Assembly (NCBI GenBank): GCA_009377605.1
Contig: WHTT01000036.1
Location: 1 to 61,856 of the forward strand
Direction of reading: 5' to 3'
Source: Luteitalea sp.
GTDB lineage: Bacteria; Acidobacteriota; Vicinamibacteria; Vicinamibacterales; Vicinamibacteraceae
Length of the DNA stretch: 61,856 bases
The notes below the pieces were generated by a model. That model made no database searches. It had not been told where the DNA came from and saw only the letters and a list, made by a program, of their open reading frames with translations. A program made the position numbers and the translations under genes. The stretch's first letter is position 1, and each line of letters opens with the position of its first letter. This document shows, piece by piece, positions 1 to 8,430 of the stretch.

Positions 1-1184
1 CCATGCGGCGCGAGGCGATAGTCTTTCGTGGACTCGCCGTCAGTCGCTTCCTCGAGGGTAAAGATCAGTAACCCGTTGGATCGCAGGGCGGCCGCGGCAA
101 CGGCGACGATCTCTTCCAGGGTACCGAAATAGACCAGCGTGTCGGCTGACAGGATGACATCGAACGCCTCTTTGTGCTCCCGGAGATATGCGGTCAACTC
201 GCTCTTGACCAGGTCGTCATAGACGTGCTTTTCTTTCGCCTGAGCCAGCATACCGGCAGACAGGTCGACGCCGACGAGGCGCCGTGCGAAGGGAGCGACG
301 AGCGGGCCGCAGAGCCCGGTGCCGCACCCGGCGTCGAGCACATCGAGGCTTTTCGGCGCTTGGGTCAGATCCGCCAGCATCGCGGCAACCAGCGCCGGGG
401 CGCGGTATGACAACTTGGTGAGCTTGGAATCGAAGGATGCGGCGAAACTGTCGAAGATCTTTTCGATGAAGCCATCCGACGCGCGTGCTGGAACACCCTG
501 ACCCGAGCAGGCCGCGAGCATGTGCCGCGCGATCGGTTCCTCGGGCTCCTCATCGAGCCAGTCTTCGAAGATCTTCACCGCCTTATCGACCTCGCCGATG
601 GTGCAGTGCGCCAGCGCCAGGAGTCTTCGAGCTTCCGGGTGCTTCGGCCTGAGCGTGATGACCTTGCAGAAGCAGGCCACCGCCTCCTGCATTCGCTTTT
701 GTCCCGTCAGCAGAATGCCCAGGTTGGTGTACGCATCAATGCGGTCCGGATTGAGGCGAATGGCGGTTCGATAGGCCGTTTCGGCTTCGACGGGTCTGCC
801 CTGCGCGCGCAGCAGCACTCCGAGATTGTTGTGCGCATTGGCATGATTCGGATCGAGCGCAATCGCGCGCTGATAGGCGACGATGGCGTCGTCCAGCTTG
901 CTTCGATCCTGGAGAACGATGCCCAGGTTGCTGTACCAATCCGCCTGACCCGGCTCGAGCGTGAGGCTTCTCTCGATCAGGGAGATCCCCTCGTCACTTC
1001 GTCCCTGCTGGTGGGCGAGCACACCCGAGTAGTGCAAGGCGTTTGGATAATCGGGAACGAGCTCGAGAATCCGGCGATAGAGCTCGGCCGCCTCGGCCAA
1101 CTGTTGATTCTTCTGCAGCCGAATGGCAAGTGACACCGCCTCCTCGACGGTGACTTCGGGTATTGGTGTCGGAGACTCTTCCAT
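1..1184 (-). CDS. TPR-repeat SAM-dependent methyltransferase (3' end cut by window edge)
   Basis: Translating the minus strand from ATG 1184 gives about 394 open codons running off position 1, so the C-terminus is missing. Residues about 10-220 are tandem tetratricopeptide repeats (helices with N-L-G-x-x-L, A-x-x-x-Y-x-x-A and D-P-x-x pattern). Residues about 270-390 are a class I methyltransferase: motif I LDAGCGTGLCGPLV near residue 280, acidic VGVDLS afterwards, then FDVILSADTLVYFG. The domain order matches TPR-methyltransferases of unknown substrate; probably only a few dozen residues are lost. It lies 56 bp downstream of clpV on the same strand, separated by a hairpin repeat, so it may be read from the secretion operon. 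The target is unknown. Fold assignment is firm; a role in type VI secretion is inference from position only. Confidence 0.85.
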   Translation of the reverse strand, partial: MEESPTPIPEVTVEEAVSLAIRLQKNQQLAEAAELYRRILELVPDYPNALHYSGVLAHQQGRSDEGISLIERSLTLEPGQADWYSNLGIVLQDRSKLDDAIVAYQRAIALDPNHANAHNNLGVLLRAQGRPVEAETAYRTAIRLNPDRIDAYTNLGILLTGQKRMQEAVACFCKVITLRPKHPEARRLLALAHCTIGEVDKAVKIFEDWLDEEPEEPIARHMLAACSGQGVPARASDGFIEKIFDSFAASFDSKLTKLSYRAPALVAAMLADLTQAPKSLDVLDAGCGTGLCGPLVAPFARRLVGVDLSAGMLAQAKEKHVYDDLVKSELTAYLREHKEAFDVILSADTLVYFGTLEEIVAVAAAALRSNGLLIFTLEEATDGESTKDYRLAPH

Positions 1185-1193
1185 CTTGTGCCC

Positions 1194-1215
1194 GGCGGGG
1201 CTATGAAGCCCCGCC
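1194..1215. repeat. Family A hairpin between clpV and the methyltransferase
   Basis: GGCGGGGCT, a 4-nt loop, then AGCCCCGCC: a perfect 9-bp stem, followed by CTACC (GGTAG on the other strand). It is one of several hairpins in the window with the same 9-bp stem size and the same GTAGGG-type flank but different stem sequence. No T-run follows in the direction of clpV transcription, so it is not a classical intrinsic terminator. Confidence 0.75.
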
Positions 1216-1240
1216 CTACCCTCAACGGAGGCGCACGGCC

Positions 1241-4099
1241 TCAATCAAACTGATACGCGAAGTTTCCGTCCGCCACCGCGAGACGCACGCGGTTCAGTGC
1301 CGACCCCGCCATTGTCCGCGTCAGAAACTCGTGGCTGATGGCAGGCAACACGGTATTCGTGAGTATCGCATCGATCATGCGCCCACCGCTCTCCACCTCG
1401 GTGCACCGGCTGACGATGAGGGTGACGGCCTGCTCGTCGTAGTCGAACGGGATCTTGTGCTGATCGCCGACGCGCTTTGCAATGCGGCCGAGCTGTAAGC
1501 GAACGATATTGGCCAGCATCTCGTCGCTCAGCGGATGATACGGAATCACGACCAACCTACCGAGCAACGCCGCCGGGAATCTCTTCAAGAGCGGCTCACG
1601 TAAGCCTTTGGCGATGCCTTCAGGATCGGGCATGAGCTCCGGATCCTTGCACATGCTCATGATGAGATCGGTCCCGACGTTCGAGGTCAGCAGAACAATC
1701 GTGTTCTTGAAATCGATGTGCCGCCCTTCGGCGTCCTCCATCCAGCCTTTGTCGAAGACCTGAAAGAAGAGCTCGTGCACGTCAGGGTGTGCTTTCTCGA
1801 TCTCGTCCAGGAGGACAACGCTGTAAGGACGCCGCCGGACCGCTTCCGTGAGGATGCCGCCTTCGCCGTAACCTACATAGCCTGGCGGTGAGCCCTTGAG
1901 CGTCGAGACGGTGTGCTTCTCCTGGAACTCGCTCATGTTGATGGTGATGACGTTCTGCTCGCCACCGTACAGCGCCTCGGCCAGCGTCAAGGCGGTCTCG
2001 GTCTTGCCCACCCCGGACGGACCGCAGAGCATGAAGACACCAATCGGCTTGTTCGGGTTGTCGAGCTTTGCGCGCGAGGTATGGATGCGACGCGCGATCA
2101 TGTCGAGCGCATGCCGCTGCCCGAGCACGCGCTGGTTGAGGGTTTCCGCGAGATTCAGCAGCGTCTCGATCTCGTTCTTGACCATCCGTCCGACCGGCAC
2201 GCCTGTCCAGTCCTGCACGACGGACGCGACCGCCTGCTCATCGACGCTTGGCAGAATGAGCGGGGATTCGCCTTGCAGCGTCGTCAGCTTCGCTTGGAGG
2301 TCGGCAAGCTCGGCGAGCAGTGTCTCACGCGGCTCCGGCACCGCCGCCGAGAGGCTTCCAGGTGGCGCCTGCGCGGGGTCCAAAGGCGAGGGGTCTAAAG
2401 ACCCCTCGCTACGTGCTGCTCTAGCTGCTGATCCCACGGTGTCAACGGCCGGCCAGCCTTCGCTCGCCTCCGGCGAGCTACGGCTAGGCAAGCCTGATTC
2501 GCGTTGCGCCTGGGCAGCCTGCTCGAGCGTGCTTCCCGTCCCTTCCACGCGCTCGGCTCCTTTTCGCAGCTTCGCGCGAACGGCAAGGATTCGATCCACC
2601 AGCTCGCGCTCCGCCTGCCATTGCTGTTCCAACTCAGCACACCGAGTCTCAGCAGCTACGAGCTTTTCCTCGCAGACCATCCGACGGTCGGCGGCGTCGA
2701 CGCCAATGGCCTCTTCGCGTCCAATGATGCCCAACTCGATCTGCAACGCCTCAATCGTTCGCCGACAGTCTTCGAGTTGCGGCGGGACGGCATGCTGACT
2801 GATGGCCACGCGTGCGCAGACGGTGTCGAGGAGGCTCACCGCTTTATCGGGCAGCTGACGCGCCGGAATGTAGCGATGCGACAGACGGACCGCCGCTTCG
2901 AGCGCCTCGTCGAGCACCTGCACTCGGTGGTGCTTCTCGAGTATCGATGCGACCCCACGCACCATCAGAATGGCTTTCTCCTCGCTGGGCTCGGCCACCT
3001 GCACCACCTGAAACCGACGCGTGAGCGCGGGGTCTTTTTCAATGTATTTCTTGTATTCGGCCCAGGTCGTGGCGGCGATGGTGCGCAAGGTGCCTCGCGC
3101 CAGGGCCGGCTTGAGCAGGTTCGCCGCGTCTCCCGTGCCCGCCGAGCCTCCTGCACCAATCAGCGTATGCGCTTCGTCGACGAACAAGATGATCGGCTTG
3201 GGTGACGACTGCACGTCCTCAATCACGTGGCGCAAGCGGTCCTCGAATTCTCCCTTCATACTCGCCCCGGCCTGTAGGAGCCCGATGTCGAGCGTGTGGA
3301 CGGAGACATTCTGCAGCGGCGGCGGCACGTCGCCTTGGGCCACGCGCGCGGCAAAGCCTTCGACGACCGCGGTCTTCCCGACACCCGCTTCTCCCGTCAA
3401 GATTGGATTGTTCTGTCGCCGGCGCATCAGGATATCGACGATTTGCCGGATCTCCTCGTCGCGACCGCTCACAGGATCGATCTGGCCTTTGCGCGCCCGG
3501 TCGGTCAAGTCCGTCGCAAATCGCTTGAGCGCCTCTTGCTTGCCCATTTGCGCGGGTGCCATCGCATGGCTCGCTTCGCCGGGTGCCGCCAGCGACGAGC
3601 CATCGGCTGCCTCCTGCATGTCTTCGGGTGAGCCGTGGACTATCCGCGCGAACTCTTCCGTCAACGTGTCGAGCTTCACTTTCTCGAACTGCCGTGAGAT
3701 GCCGATCAACGCATTCCGCAGGGAGGGTGTCTTGAGTATCCCGACGATCAAATGACCCGTGCGCACCTGCATGTCGCCGAACATCAGGGTTGCATACACC
3801 CAACCGCGCTCAACGGCATTCTCGACGTGCGTCGAGAGATCGGAAATCGATGTCGCGCCCCGCGGCAGACGGTCCAACGTGTCGGTCATGTCCTCGGCCA
3901 GTCGTGAGGGATCGATCTCGAAATGCCGGGCAATCCGATGGAGGTCCGAGTCCGGTGTCTGCAGGATCTGCTGGACCCAGTGCACCAACTCGACGTACGG
4001 ATTCCCACGCAGCTTACAGAAGGTCGTGGCGCCCTCGATGGCCTTGTACGCGAGGCGATTGAGCTTGCCAAACAACGCCGTGCGACTGATTTCGCTCAT
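1241..4099 (-). CDS. tssH: Type VI secretion AAA+ ATPase TssH (ClpV)
   Basis: Hexameric ATPase that disassembles the contracted TssB-TssC sheath in the cytoplasm so that it can be reused. The 952-residue product has a Clp N domain (about 1-160), a first AAA domain (Walker A GEAGVGKT near 236, Walker B FVDEAHTL near 305), a coiled-coil middle region, and a second AAA domain (Walker A GPSGVGKT near 692, LLDEIEKAH near 762) ending in a ClpB-type C domain. The start overlaps tssG by 4 bp (ATGA), which suggests translational coupling. Odd feature: residues about 515-585 form a low-complexity Ser/Pro/Ala segment encoded by repeat-derived DNA (2388-2490 holds two hairpins), placed between the middle region and the second ATPase domain. 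ClpV rather than housekeeping ClpB is favoured because it sits inside the tss operon. Confidence 0.95.
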   Translation of the reverse strand: MSEISRTALFGKLNRLAYKAIEGATTFCKLRGNPYVELVHWVQQILQTPDSDLHRIARHFEIDPSRLAEDMTDTLDRLPRGATSISDLSTHVENAVERGWVYATLMFGDMQVRTGHLIVGILKTPSLRNALIGISRQFEKVKLDTLTEEFARIVHGSPEDMQEAADGSSLAAPGEASHAMAPAQMGKQEALKRFATDLTDRARKGQIDPVSGRDEEIRQIVDILMRRRQNNPILTGEAGVGKTAVVEGFAARVAQGDVPPPLQNVSVHTLDIGLLQAGASMKGEFEDRLRHVIEDVQSSPKPIILFVDEAHTLIGAGGSAGTGDAANLLKPALARGTLRTIAATTWAEYKKYIEKDPALTRRFQVVQVAEPSEEKAILMVRGVASILEKHHRVQVLDEALEAAVRLSHRYIPARQLPDKAVSLLDTVCARVAISQHAVPPQLEDCRRTIEALQIELGIIGREEAIGVDAADRRMVCEEKLVAAETRCAELEQQWQAERELVDRILAVRAKLRKGAERVEGTGSTLEQAAQAQRESGLPSRSSPEASEGWPAVDTVGSAARAARSEGSLDPSPLDPAQAPPGSLSAAVPEPRETLLAELADLQAKLTTLQGESPLILPSVDEQAVASVVQDWTGVPVGRMVKNEIETLLNLAETLNQRVLGQRHALDMIARRIHTSRAKLDNPNKPIGVFMLCGPSGVGKTETALTLAEALYGGEQNVITINMSEFQEKHTVSTLKGSPPGYVGYGEGGILTEAVRRRPYSVVLLDEIEKAHPDVHELFFQVFDKGWMEDAEGRHIDFKNTIVLLTSNVGTDLIMSMCKDPELMPDPEGIAKGLREPLLKRFPAALLGRLVVIPYHPLSDEMLANIVRLQLGRIAKRVGDQHKIPFDYDEQAVTLIVSRCTEVESGGRMIDAILTNTVLPAISHEFLTRTMAGSALNRVRLAVADGNFAYQFD
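2388..2490. repeat. Two repeat hairpins inside the clpV reading frame
   Basis: 2388-2407 is GAGGGGTCT-AA-AGACCCCTC, a 9-bp family A stem next to GCTACG. 2462-2478 is GCTCGCC-TCC-GGCGAGC, a 7-bp stem within a longer stretch (2453-2490) that looks like an intergenic repeat. Both lie in frame in clpV and encode a Ser/Pro/Ala-rich linker. Confidence 0.7.
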
Positions 4100-5172
4100 G
4101 GTCGTGACCGGTTAACGACACTTTCTGCATCCAGGCACAGCTCATCGGCATCGGTCTCGGTGCGCCGCTGGCCGAGCCAGGTCGTCCATCCAAGTTGTCC
4201 ACGTCCGCCGAGCTTCAGCGGCGGGACCTCGTGCTTGTCGAGGCACAGGCGAACGTCCCAATCCAGCTCGAAGCAGAGATACATCCTGACCCAGTCCACC
4301 AGTTGGCGGAGGGGTCCGCCTTCGCCGCGTTGCGGCTTCGGCGAGACAGGTCCGCCCTTGTCAGGCAGGAAACTCTCGTATTGCGCCAGTGCGAGCGGTC
4401 CGAGATGAATCCGAAACTTGTGCTGACGATCCCAGACCGCGCGGCCGACAACCGCTCCTGTGCCAAGGGTCGCGCCGTCAGCCCCGAGACGCGTGCGCTC
4501 ACCCGCGCCCAAGGACATCCAATGCCCGACGAACTCTTCGATCCGCACCGGAACACGGAAGAAATGCTGGAGAATGGCGCCCAGGCCCTCCGCGTTTCGC
4601 ACCTGACGAACGAGCGCGCCCACGTGAAAGAGCTTGGCGAGGTCGGGCACGGCGTCGCGATTGCGGAAGGGCGCAGGTGACACGCCGGCGAACGCCCCGA
4701 CAAATGCGGCAAAGCGGTCCTCGTCGGGCCGATCGCGCTGAACATGCGGCTGGGCTTGCGCCCATGCTCGATAGAACAGCGCGAGGAAGCGATGATGGAA
4801 GAGATCGAGAAACCGGCTGAACGTCGGATCGCCCGCGTGCCGAAGGCGTTCCCGGGCATATTCCGTGAGATGGAGCGGTAACGGGCCGTTGGGGCCAAGG
4901 AGACCGAACAGTCTCACCTGAAGGCGCGGCGGTCGTCCATCGCGCCCCATCTCGAATGACGCCAGCGGCGCGGGCGCAAACGATAGGTCCGGTTCTTGCC
5001 CCAGACGCACCGGCTCATCGAGTGGACGCAACGCTCGACCCCAGCGGGGCTTTTCAGCGTACAGGCATTCCAATCGCCGCAGCGTCTGATAGAAATCGTA
5101 ATCGTACGGCGCTTCCGCCAACCGCGCGAACAGGCTCAAAGCGTTGGCCTGGCGCCCCAATGTGGCATCCAT
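4096..5172 (-). CDS. tssG: Type VI secretion baseplate subunit TssG
   Basis: Baseplate wedge subunit that, with TssE, TssF and TssK, builds the platform on which the sheath and Hcp tube polymerise. The 358-residue product has the TssG N-terminal pattern FYQTLRRLECLY (about 27-38), then a run through FGLLGPNGPLPLHLTEYA and FLDLFHHRFLALFYRAW, all typical of this family. The start lies 37 bp inside the end of tssF, and the stop overlaps the tssH start, so the three genes are tightly coupled. Residues about 270-288 (DKGGPVSPKPQRGEGGPL) come from a family B repeat at 4315-4356 and are unlikely to be part of the ancestral fold. Identification is firm from sequence pattern and operon position. Confidence 0.93.
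   Translation of the reverse strand: MDATLGRQANALSLFARLAEAPYDYDFYQTLRRLECLYAEKPRWGRALRPLDEPVRLGQEPDLSFAPAPLASFEMGRDGRPPRLQVRLFGLLGPNGPLPLHLTEYARERLRHAGDPTFSRFLDLFHHRFLALFYRAWAQAQPHVQRDRPDEDRFAAFVGAFAGVSPAPFRNRDAVPDLAKLFHVGALVRQVRNAEGLGAILQHFFRVPVRIEEFVGHWMSLGAGERTRLGADGATLGTGAVVGRAVWDRQHKFRIHLGPLALAQYESFLPDKGGPVSPKPQRGEGGPLRQLVDWVRMYLCFELDWDVRLCLDKHEVPPLKLGGRGQLGWTTWLGQRRTETDADELCLDAESVVNRSRP
4315..4356. repeat. Family B element in frame in tssG
   Basis: Contains CCGCCTTCGCC...GCGGCTTCGGCGAGACAGG, the same core as in tssF (6336-6375), tagJ (7560-7640) and the gap at 9512-9593. On the coding strand it gives a Gly/Pro/Ser/Lys-rich segment without a frameshift. Confidence 0.7.
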
Positions 5173-7043
5173 CGGCTGATCTCACCCCGACTTTGCGATC
5201 GCAAGACGGTCTCCGTGACGGAGTTGATCGACGCGTAGCGCGCGAAGAACTGATCGAGCACCGCCCCCAGGAGATAGGCGCTCCCGCCCTCGAAGGCCAG
5301 CTCGTCGACCTCCACCGTGATCTCGAGGCCGCGGCCGAACGCGAGTGGGCCGCGTGTCGGCAGCCTCCGCACCACACGCCCCACTCGGACAGATCTGAGT
5401 CCCTCGATCTGCCGTCTGGCGCTCGCATCAGCCGTGGCCGCGTAGAGCTCCAGCATATCGCGCAGCGCCGTCGCGCCTTCCTGTGGCGTGGAGTTCACGA
5501 GCGAGAGATAGTTGAGCGATAGATGACTGATGGCGCGCCAGGCGACGGCGCCATCGGCCAAGGCGGGGTACGGACGACTGGGTCCGCTGATGACGCGAAT
5601 CGTCGAGACCGGCGCAGCGATGTTCAACGAGAAGTCGCTCTTGCCGATACCGACGGACATCTGCAGCGGCAGGTCCCGATTGGTGCAGAGCCCTTGAATC
5701 GAGAGCTGCCGCAAATCGGCGCTGTACGGGGCCTGAGCGGAATCCACGAGCCCGAGAAAGACCTCACTGCCGATGTAGCTGGAGCGCGCGCGGTAGCGCT
5801 GTTCCGGCGGGACCAGCCGGGGCTCACGGCGCGTCGTGAAATACGCGGCTCGGTGATGTTCGTCGTCCGTGCTGTAGGCCTCGTAGAACGGGAGAAACCG
5901 CTGCTCGCTGTCAGTGCCGGCGCCATGGCCGATGACCTCGGTCACCTCGTAGATCTCGAAATCCAGGGGTCTGGTGCGATCCGCGACGACGTGAAACTCG
6001 TGCGTGGAATCGGTGACGTGAATGCGGTCGATGCGCGACTTCGGAAAGAGGTTGACGGCCGGTGTGCAGAACAGCTTGAAATTCGAGGCGTCCACCACGC
6101 TCTCGAGATCCGGATCCCCACGGCTGAGCAAGATCACGAGCTCGATCTCGTTTCCCTCGACCTGTCGTACCCCTCGTCCGAGGCCCGTCAGCTCGAAGAA
6201 GCGAAAGCGCTGCGGGAACGCGAAGTACTCCTGCAGCAGCCGATAGCCTTGAAACGAGCGCAATGTCACCGGCAACAGCGCTTCACGATCGTCGAATCCG
6301 ACCGGCCGAATGGTCGAGGAAGCGAGGAACTCCAGCCCGCCTTCGCTGCTCCGCAGCTTCGGCGAGGCAGGCGGGCCCTTCGGCGGGCGCACCAGCACGC
6401 CGAGACCGGCGGCGAGACACAACTCATACAGCTGGTTCGCCACATCGTCGCGTCCGGTCAGATAGAAACTGAGCCGGTCGAGGGGCATCTGGGAGAAGGT
6501 GATGCCGTCTGTCGTTCTGAGCCGGATGCGGAGGCCACCTTTGATGCGTTGCGCGATCGGGAGCCGGTTGAGCGGGAGATCGGGGGCAAAGGAGAAATAA
6601 CTTGCCGAGATGATCTCGAGTGGCCACAGGGTGACGTCGTGCGCCGTGCGAAACTCACACGCTGTCACGTCCTCGGGTGCAAGCACCGAGTGCATGGTGG
6701 CGCCGCGCGGGACCGTCCGCGCACCGGTTGCGAGGCTGGGCTCACTCGTATCGGGCTGGAGCTCGGCCACGAGCATCGACGGTGTCGGCGCGAGGTAGTG
6801 CGGGTAGACGACCTCGAGCAGGGCCTGAGTGAAGCGCGGGAACTCGGCGTCGAGCTTGAGCTGAACACGCGCGGCCAGGAACCCGACCCCTTCGAGGAGC
6901 CGCTCGACGTACGGGTCGGCGACCTCCAGCCCGTGCATTCCGAGCCTGGCGGCGATCTTCGGGAATTGCTGGGCGAACTCTGCGCCCATCTCGCGCAGAT
7001 GCTGCAGCTCGAGATTGTAGTGCCGAAGTAGACGGGGGTCCAT
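5136..7043 (-). CDS. tssF: Type VI secretion baseplate subunit TssF
   Basis: Core baseplate wedge protein, the partner of TssG. The 635-residue product opens with MDPRLLRHYNLELQHLREMG, an almost diagnostic TssF start, followed by EFAQQFPKIAARLGM, DPYVERLLEGVGFLAARVQ and LEVVYPHYLAPTPSM. The length fits the family (about 590-640). The start directly abuts the tssE stop, with no gap, and the end overlaps tssG by 37 bp. Residues about 223-236 (the PPASPKLRSSEGG stretch) are encoded by a family B repeat at 6336-6375, a lineage-specific insertion. The C-terminal region ends in RGEISRWMPHWGARPTL. It acts in the cytoplasm at the inner face of the membrane complex. Confidence 0.94.
   Translation of the reverse strand: MDPRLLRHYNLELQHLREMGAEFAQQFPKIAARLGMHGLEVADPYVERLLEGVGFLAARVQLKLDAEFPRFTQALLEVVYPHYLAPTPSMLVAELQPDTSEPSLATGARTVPRGATMHSVLAPEDVTACEFRTAHDVTLWPLEIISASYFSFAPDLPLNRLPIAQRIKGGLRIRLRTTDGITFSQMPLDRLSFYLTGRDDVANQLYELCLAAGLGVLVRPPKGPPASPKLRSSEGGLEFLASSTIRPVGFDDREALLPVTLRSFQGYRLLQEYFAFPQRFRFFELTGLGRGVRQVEGNEIELVILLSRGDPDLESVVDASNFKLFCTPAVNLFPKSRIDRIHVTDSTHEFHVVADRTRPLDFEIYEVTEVIGHGAGTDSEQRFLPFYEAYSTDDEHHRAAYFTTRREPRLVPPEQRYRARSSYIGSEVFLGLVDSAQAPYSADLRQLSIQGLCTNRDLPLQMSVGIGKSDFSLNIAAPVSTIRVISGPSRPYPALADGAVAWRAISHLSLNYLSLVNSTPQEGATALRDMLELYAATADASARRQIEGLRSVRVGRVVRRLPTRGPLAFGRGLEITVEVDELAFEGGSAYLLGAVLDQFFARYASINSVTETVLRSQSRGEISRWMPHWGARPTL
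6336..6375. repeat. Family B element in frame in tssF
   Basis: CCCGCCTTCGCTGCTCCGCAGCTTCGGCGAGGCAGGCGGG in two parts: CCCGCCTTCG at 6336 and CTTCGGCGAGGCAGGCGGG ending 6375. The core is shared with the tssG and tagJ copies, with CCCGCC...GGCGGG ends that pair. Confidence 0.7.
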
Positions 7044-7559
7044 TCACTTGATGCGCGATGCGAGATCGGCGATCTGCACCTCGCCAGTTTCGAGATCGAT
7101 CTCGGTTCGTACGAGCAGTTCCACCGGCACCGGCTGCGCCCAGAGGTGGCCGTAAATCTCGACCCCGATGATGTTGTGATGCTCGAGCTGATCGACGTCG
7201 AGCGCTCTCACCTGCAACGTGCTCGGCAGGATACGCGGCTCGAAGTCCAGGACGGATTGACGAATGGCTCGCTCGATCTCGCTCACATCGAGCGAGGACG
7301 CCGTCTTTCCAGAGAGCGCCGGCAGTCCGAAGAACATCACGGACCGCCGTGCGTAGGGTGCGCCCGCGAGACCCGCTTCGGCCTCGAGACGCGTGGCGTT
7401 GAAGAGCCAGGCGAGATCGCGCAGCACCGCTTGTCGCATGCGGCTCTTCGAGACGACACGCTGCTCGCGCGGCTCCAGCTTCTTCTCTGGCTCGTCATCG
7501 GTCAGTCGGTCGAGCAGTACCGGTTGGAGCCGTTCCTCCGGTGTGCGCCGATCAGCCAT
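7044..7559 (-). CDS. tssE: Type VI secretion baseplate subunit TssE (gp25-like)
   Basis: Small baseplate protein of the gp25/lysozyme-like family that nucleates sheath assembly. The 171-residue product has an N-terminal arm (RTPEERLQPVLLDRLTDDEP) and a gp25 core with VLRDLAWLFNATRLEAE, then SVMFFGLPALSGKTASSLDV, IRQSVLDFEPRILPSTLQV and a C-terminal beta pattern. The motif FGLP...IRQSVLDFEPRI is characteristic. The start lies within the last codons of tagJ (8-bp overlap) and the stop touches the tssF start. This TagJ-TssE-TssF-TssG-TssH order is common in type VI loci that carry tagJ. Confidence 0.93.
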   Translation of the reverse strand: MADRRTPEERLQPVLLDRLTDDEPEKKLEPREQRVVSKSRMRQAVLRDLAWLFNATRLEAEAGLAGAPYARRSVMFFGLPALSGKTASSLDVSEIERAIRQSVLDFEPRILPSTLQVRALDVDQLEHHNIIGVEIYGHLWAQPVPVELLVRTEIDLETGEVQIADLASRIK

Positions 7560-8430
7560 CCGCCTTCGCTCCGCTTCCGCCTTCGTCGCTTCGCGAGTTC
7601 GGCGAGACAGGTCGGCGAGACACGTCCGCTTCGCCGCTGATCACGATCCTGCGGATGTCCATGAGCGGCATCTCGTCGGCATCCGTTGTGATGATGCGTT
7701 GACCGAGACCGTGGTGCCCGCCGTCGGCCATTTCTTCCCACACCGTTTTCCGCGCAAGCGCGACCAGGCCATCTGTTGACGCCTCTGATCCGGGATACCG
7801 GCTCGGAATCAGCGCCACCGACTCGCCTCCGTTCTCGAACTGGAGATGGGCGGGCATCCAGACCATGTCCCGCAGATCCTCCGGGGCCTCGATATCGATC
7901 TGGCTCAGACGGGAGAAGGGCACCCAGTAATATCGCCCGTTGATCAGAGCTTCCAGGACGGGGCCCAGCCGGGAATCCGCATCGGCAATCCAGGAGAACG
8001 GCTGTCCATTGATGGTGCCGCCCGAGGCGTCGGCCTCATCGAAGGCGCGGGCGCGCAGCGCCTCGGCGTGCGCCTGCTCACCCCGGCCCGCGAGCAGGCG
8101 CGACTCGATCAACAGCGCGAGCCACTGCTCCGGCTCGCCGAGCACCATCGGCGATTTCTTGCCATCGAAGACGTCGCGTCGAATGGCCTCACAGCGTACC
8201 GCCTCGCCGTACATCTGTGCCATCGCCAAGGCAATCGGATCGAGGCTCGATGCGACGGTGAGCTGGTTCAGCGCGCGCTCCCATTGCCCGAGCACGCAGA
8301 GCAATTGAAAGAGAAAGATCCGCAGCTTGGCCTCGGCTGGCTTGGCGCGCACCTCTTCTTGCAGTTGGGCGAGCGCCGCGACAGGGTCCCCGTTCTTGAT
8401 GCTCTGTTCGGCCGCGGCGGCGAGGCTCAT
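7552..8430 (-). CDS. tagJ: Type VI secretion accessory protein TagJ (ImpE/SciE family)
   Basis: TPR-containing accessory protein. In other systems TagJ/HsiE binds the sheath protein TssB and modulates ClpV recruitment. The 292-residue product has N-terminal TPR-like helices (LRIFLFQLLCVLGQWERALN) and the ImpE domain: WIADADSRLGPVLEALINGRYYWVPF, followed by the DLRDMVWMPAHLQFENGG pattern. It overlaps the upstream hcp by 4 bp and tssE by 8 bp. Residues about 269-292 (RRPVSPNSRSDEGGSGAKADG) are encoded by a family B repeat, which has replaced or extended the normal C-terminus and also supplies the sequence around the tssE start. Confidence is high from the ImpE signature and gene order. Confidence 0.9.
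   Translation of the reverse strand: MSLAAAAEQSIKNGDPVAALAQLQEEVRAKPAEAKLRIFLFQLLCVLGQWERALNQLTVASSLDPIALAMAQMYGEAVRCEAIRRDVFDGKKSPMVLGEPEQWLALLIESRLLAGRGEQAHAEALRARAFDEADASGGTINGQPFSWIADADSRLGPVLEALINGRYYWVPFSRLSQIDIEAPEDLRDMVWMPAHLQFENGGESVALIPSRYPGSEASTDGLVALARKTVWEEMADGGHHGLGQRIITTDADEMPLMDIRRIVISGEADVSRRPVSPNSRSDEGGSGAKADG
7560..7640. repeat. Family B element forming the 3' end of tagJ
   Basis: Contains two CCGCCTTCG/TCGCTCCGCTTC copies, CTTCGCGAGTTCGGCGAGACAGG and a second GGCGAGACACGTCCGCTTCGCCG. It looks like a duplicated or composite copy of the element seen in tssG and tssF. It encodes the last ~24 residues of TagJ. Confidence 0.6.

Noticed and set aside
5523-7031. Long plus-strand open frame (about 500 codons) opposite tssF
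   Set aside because: High GC and the codon pattern of tssF keep the opposite strand open; the translation has no domain, is rich in Arg/Glu/Gln, and tssF is unmistakable.
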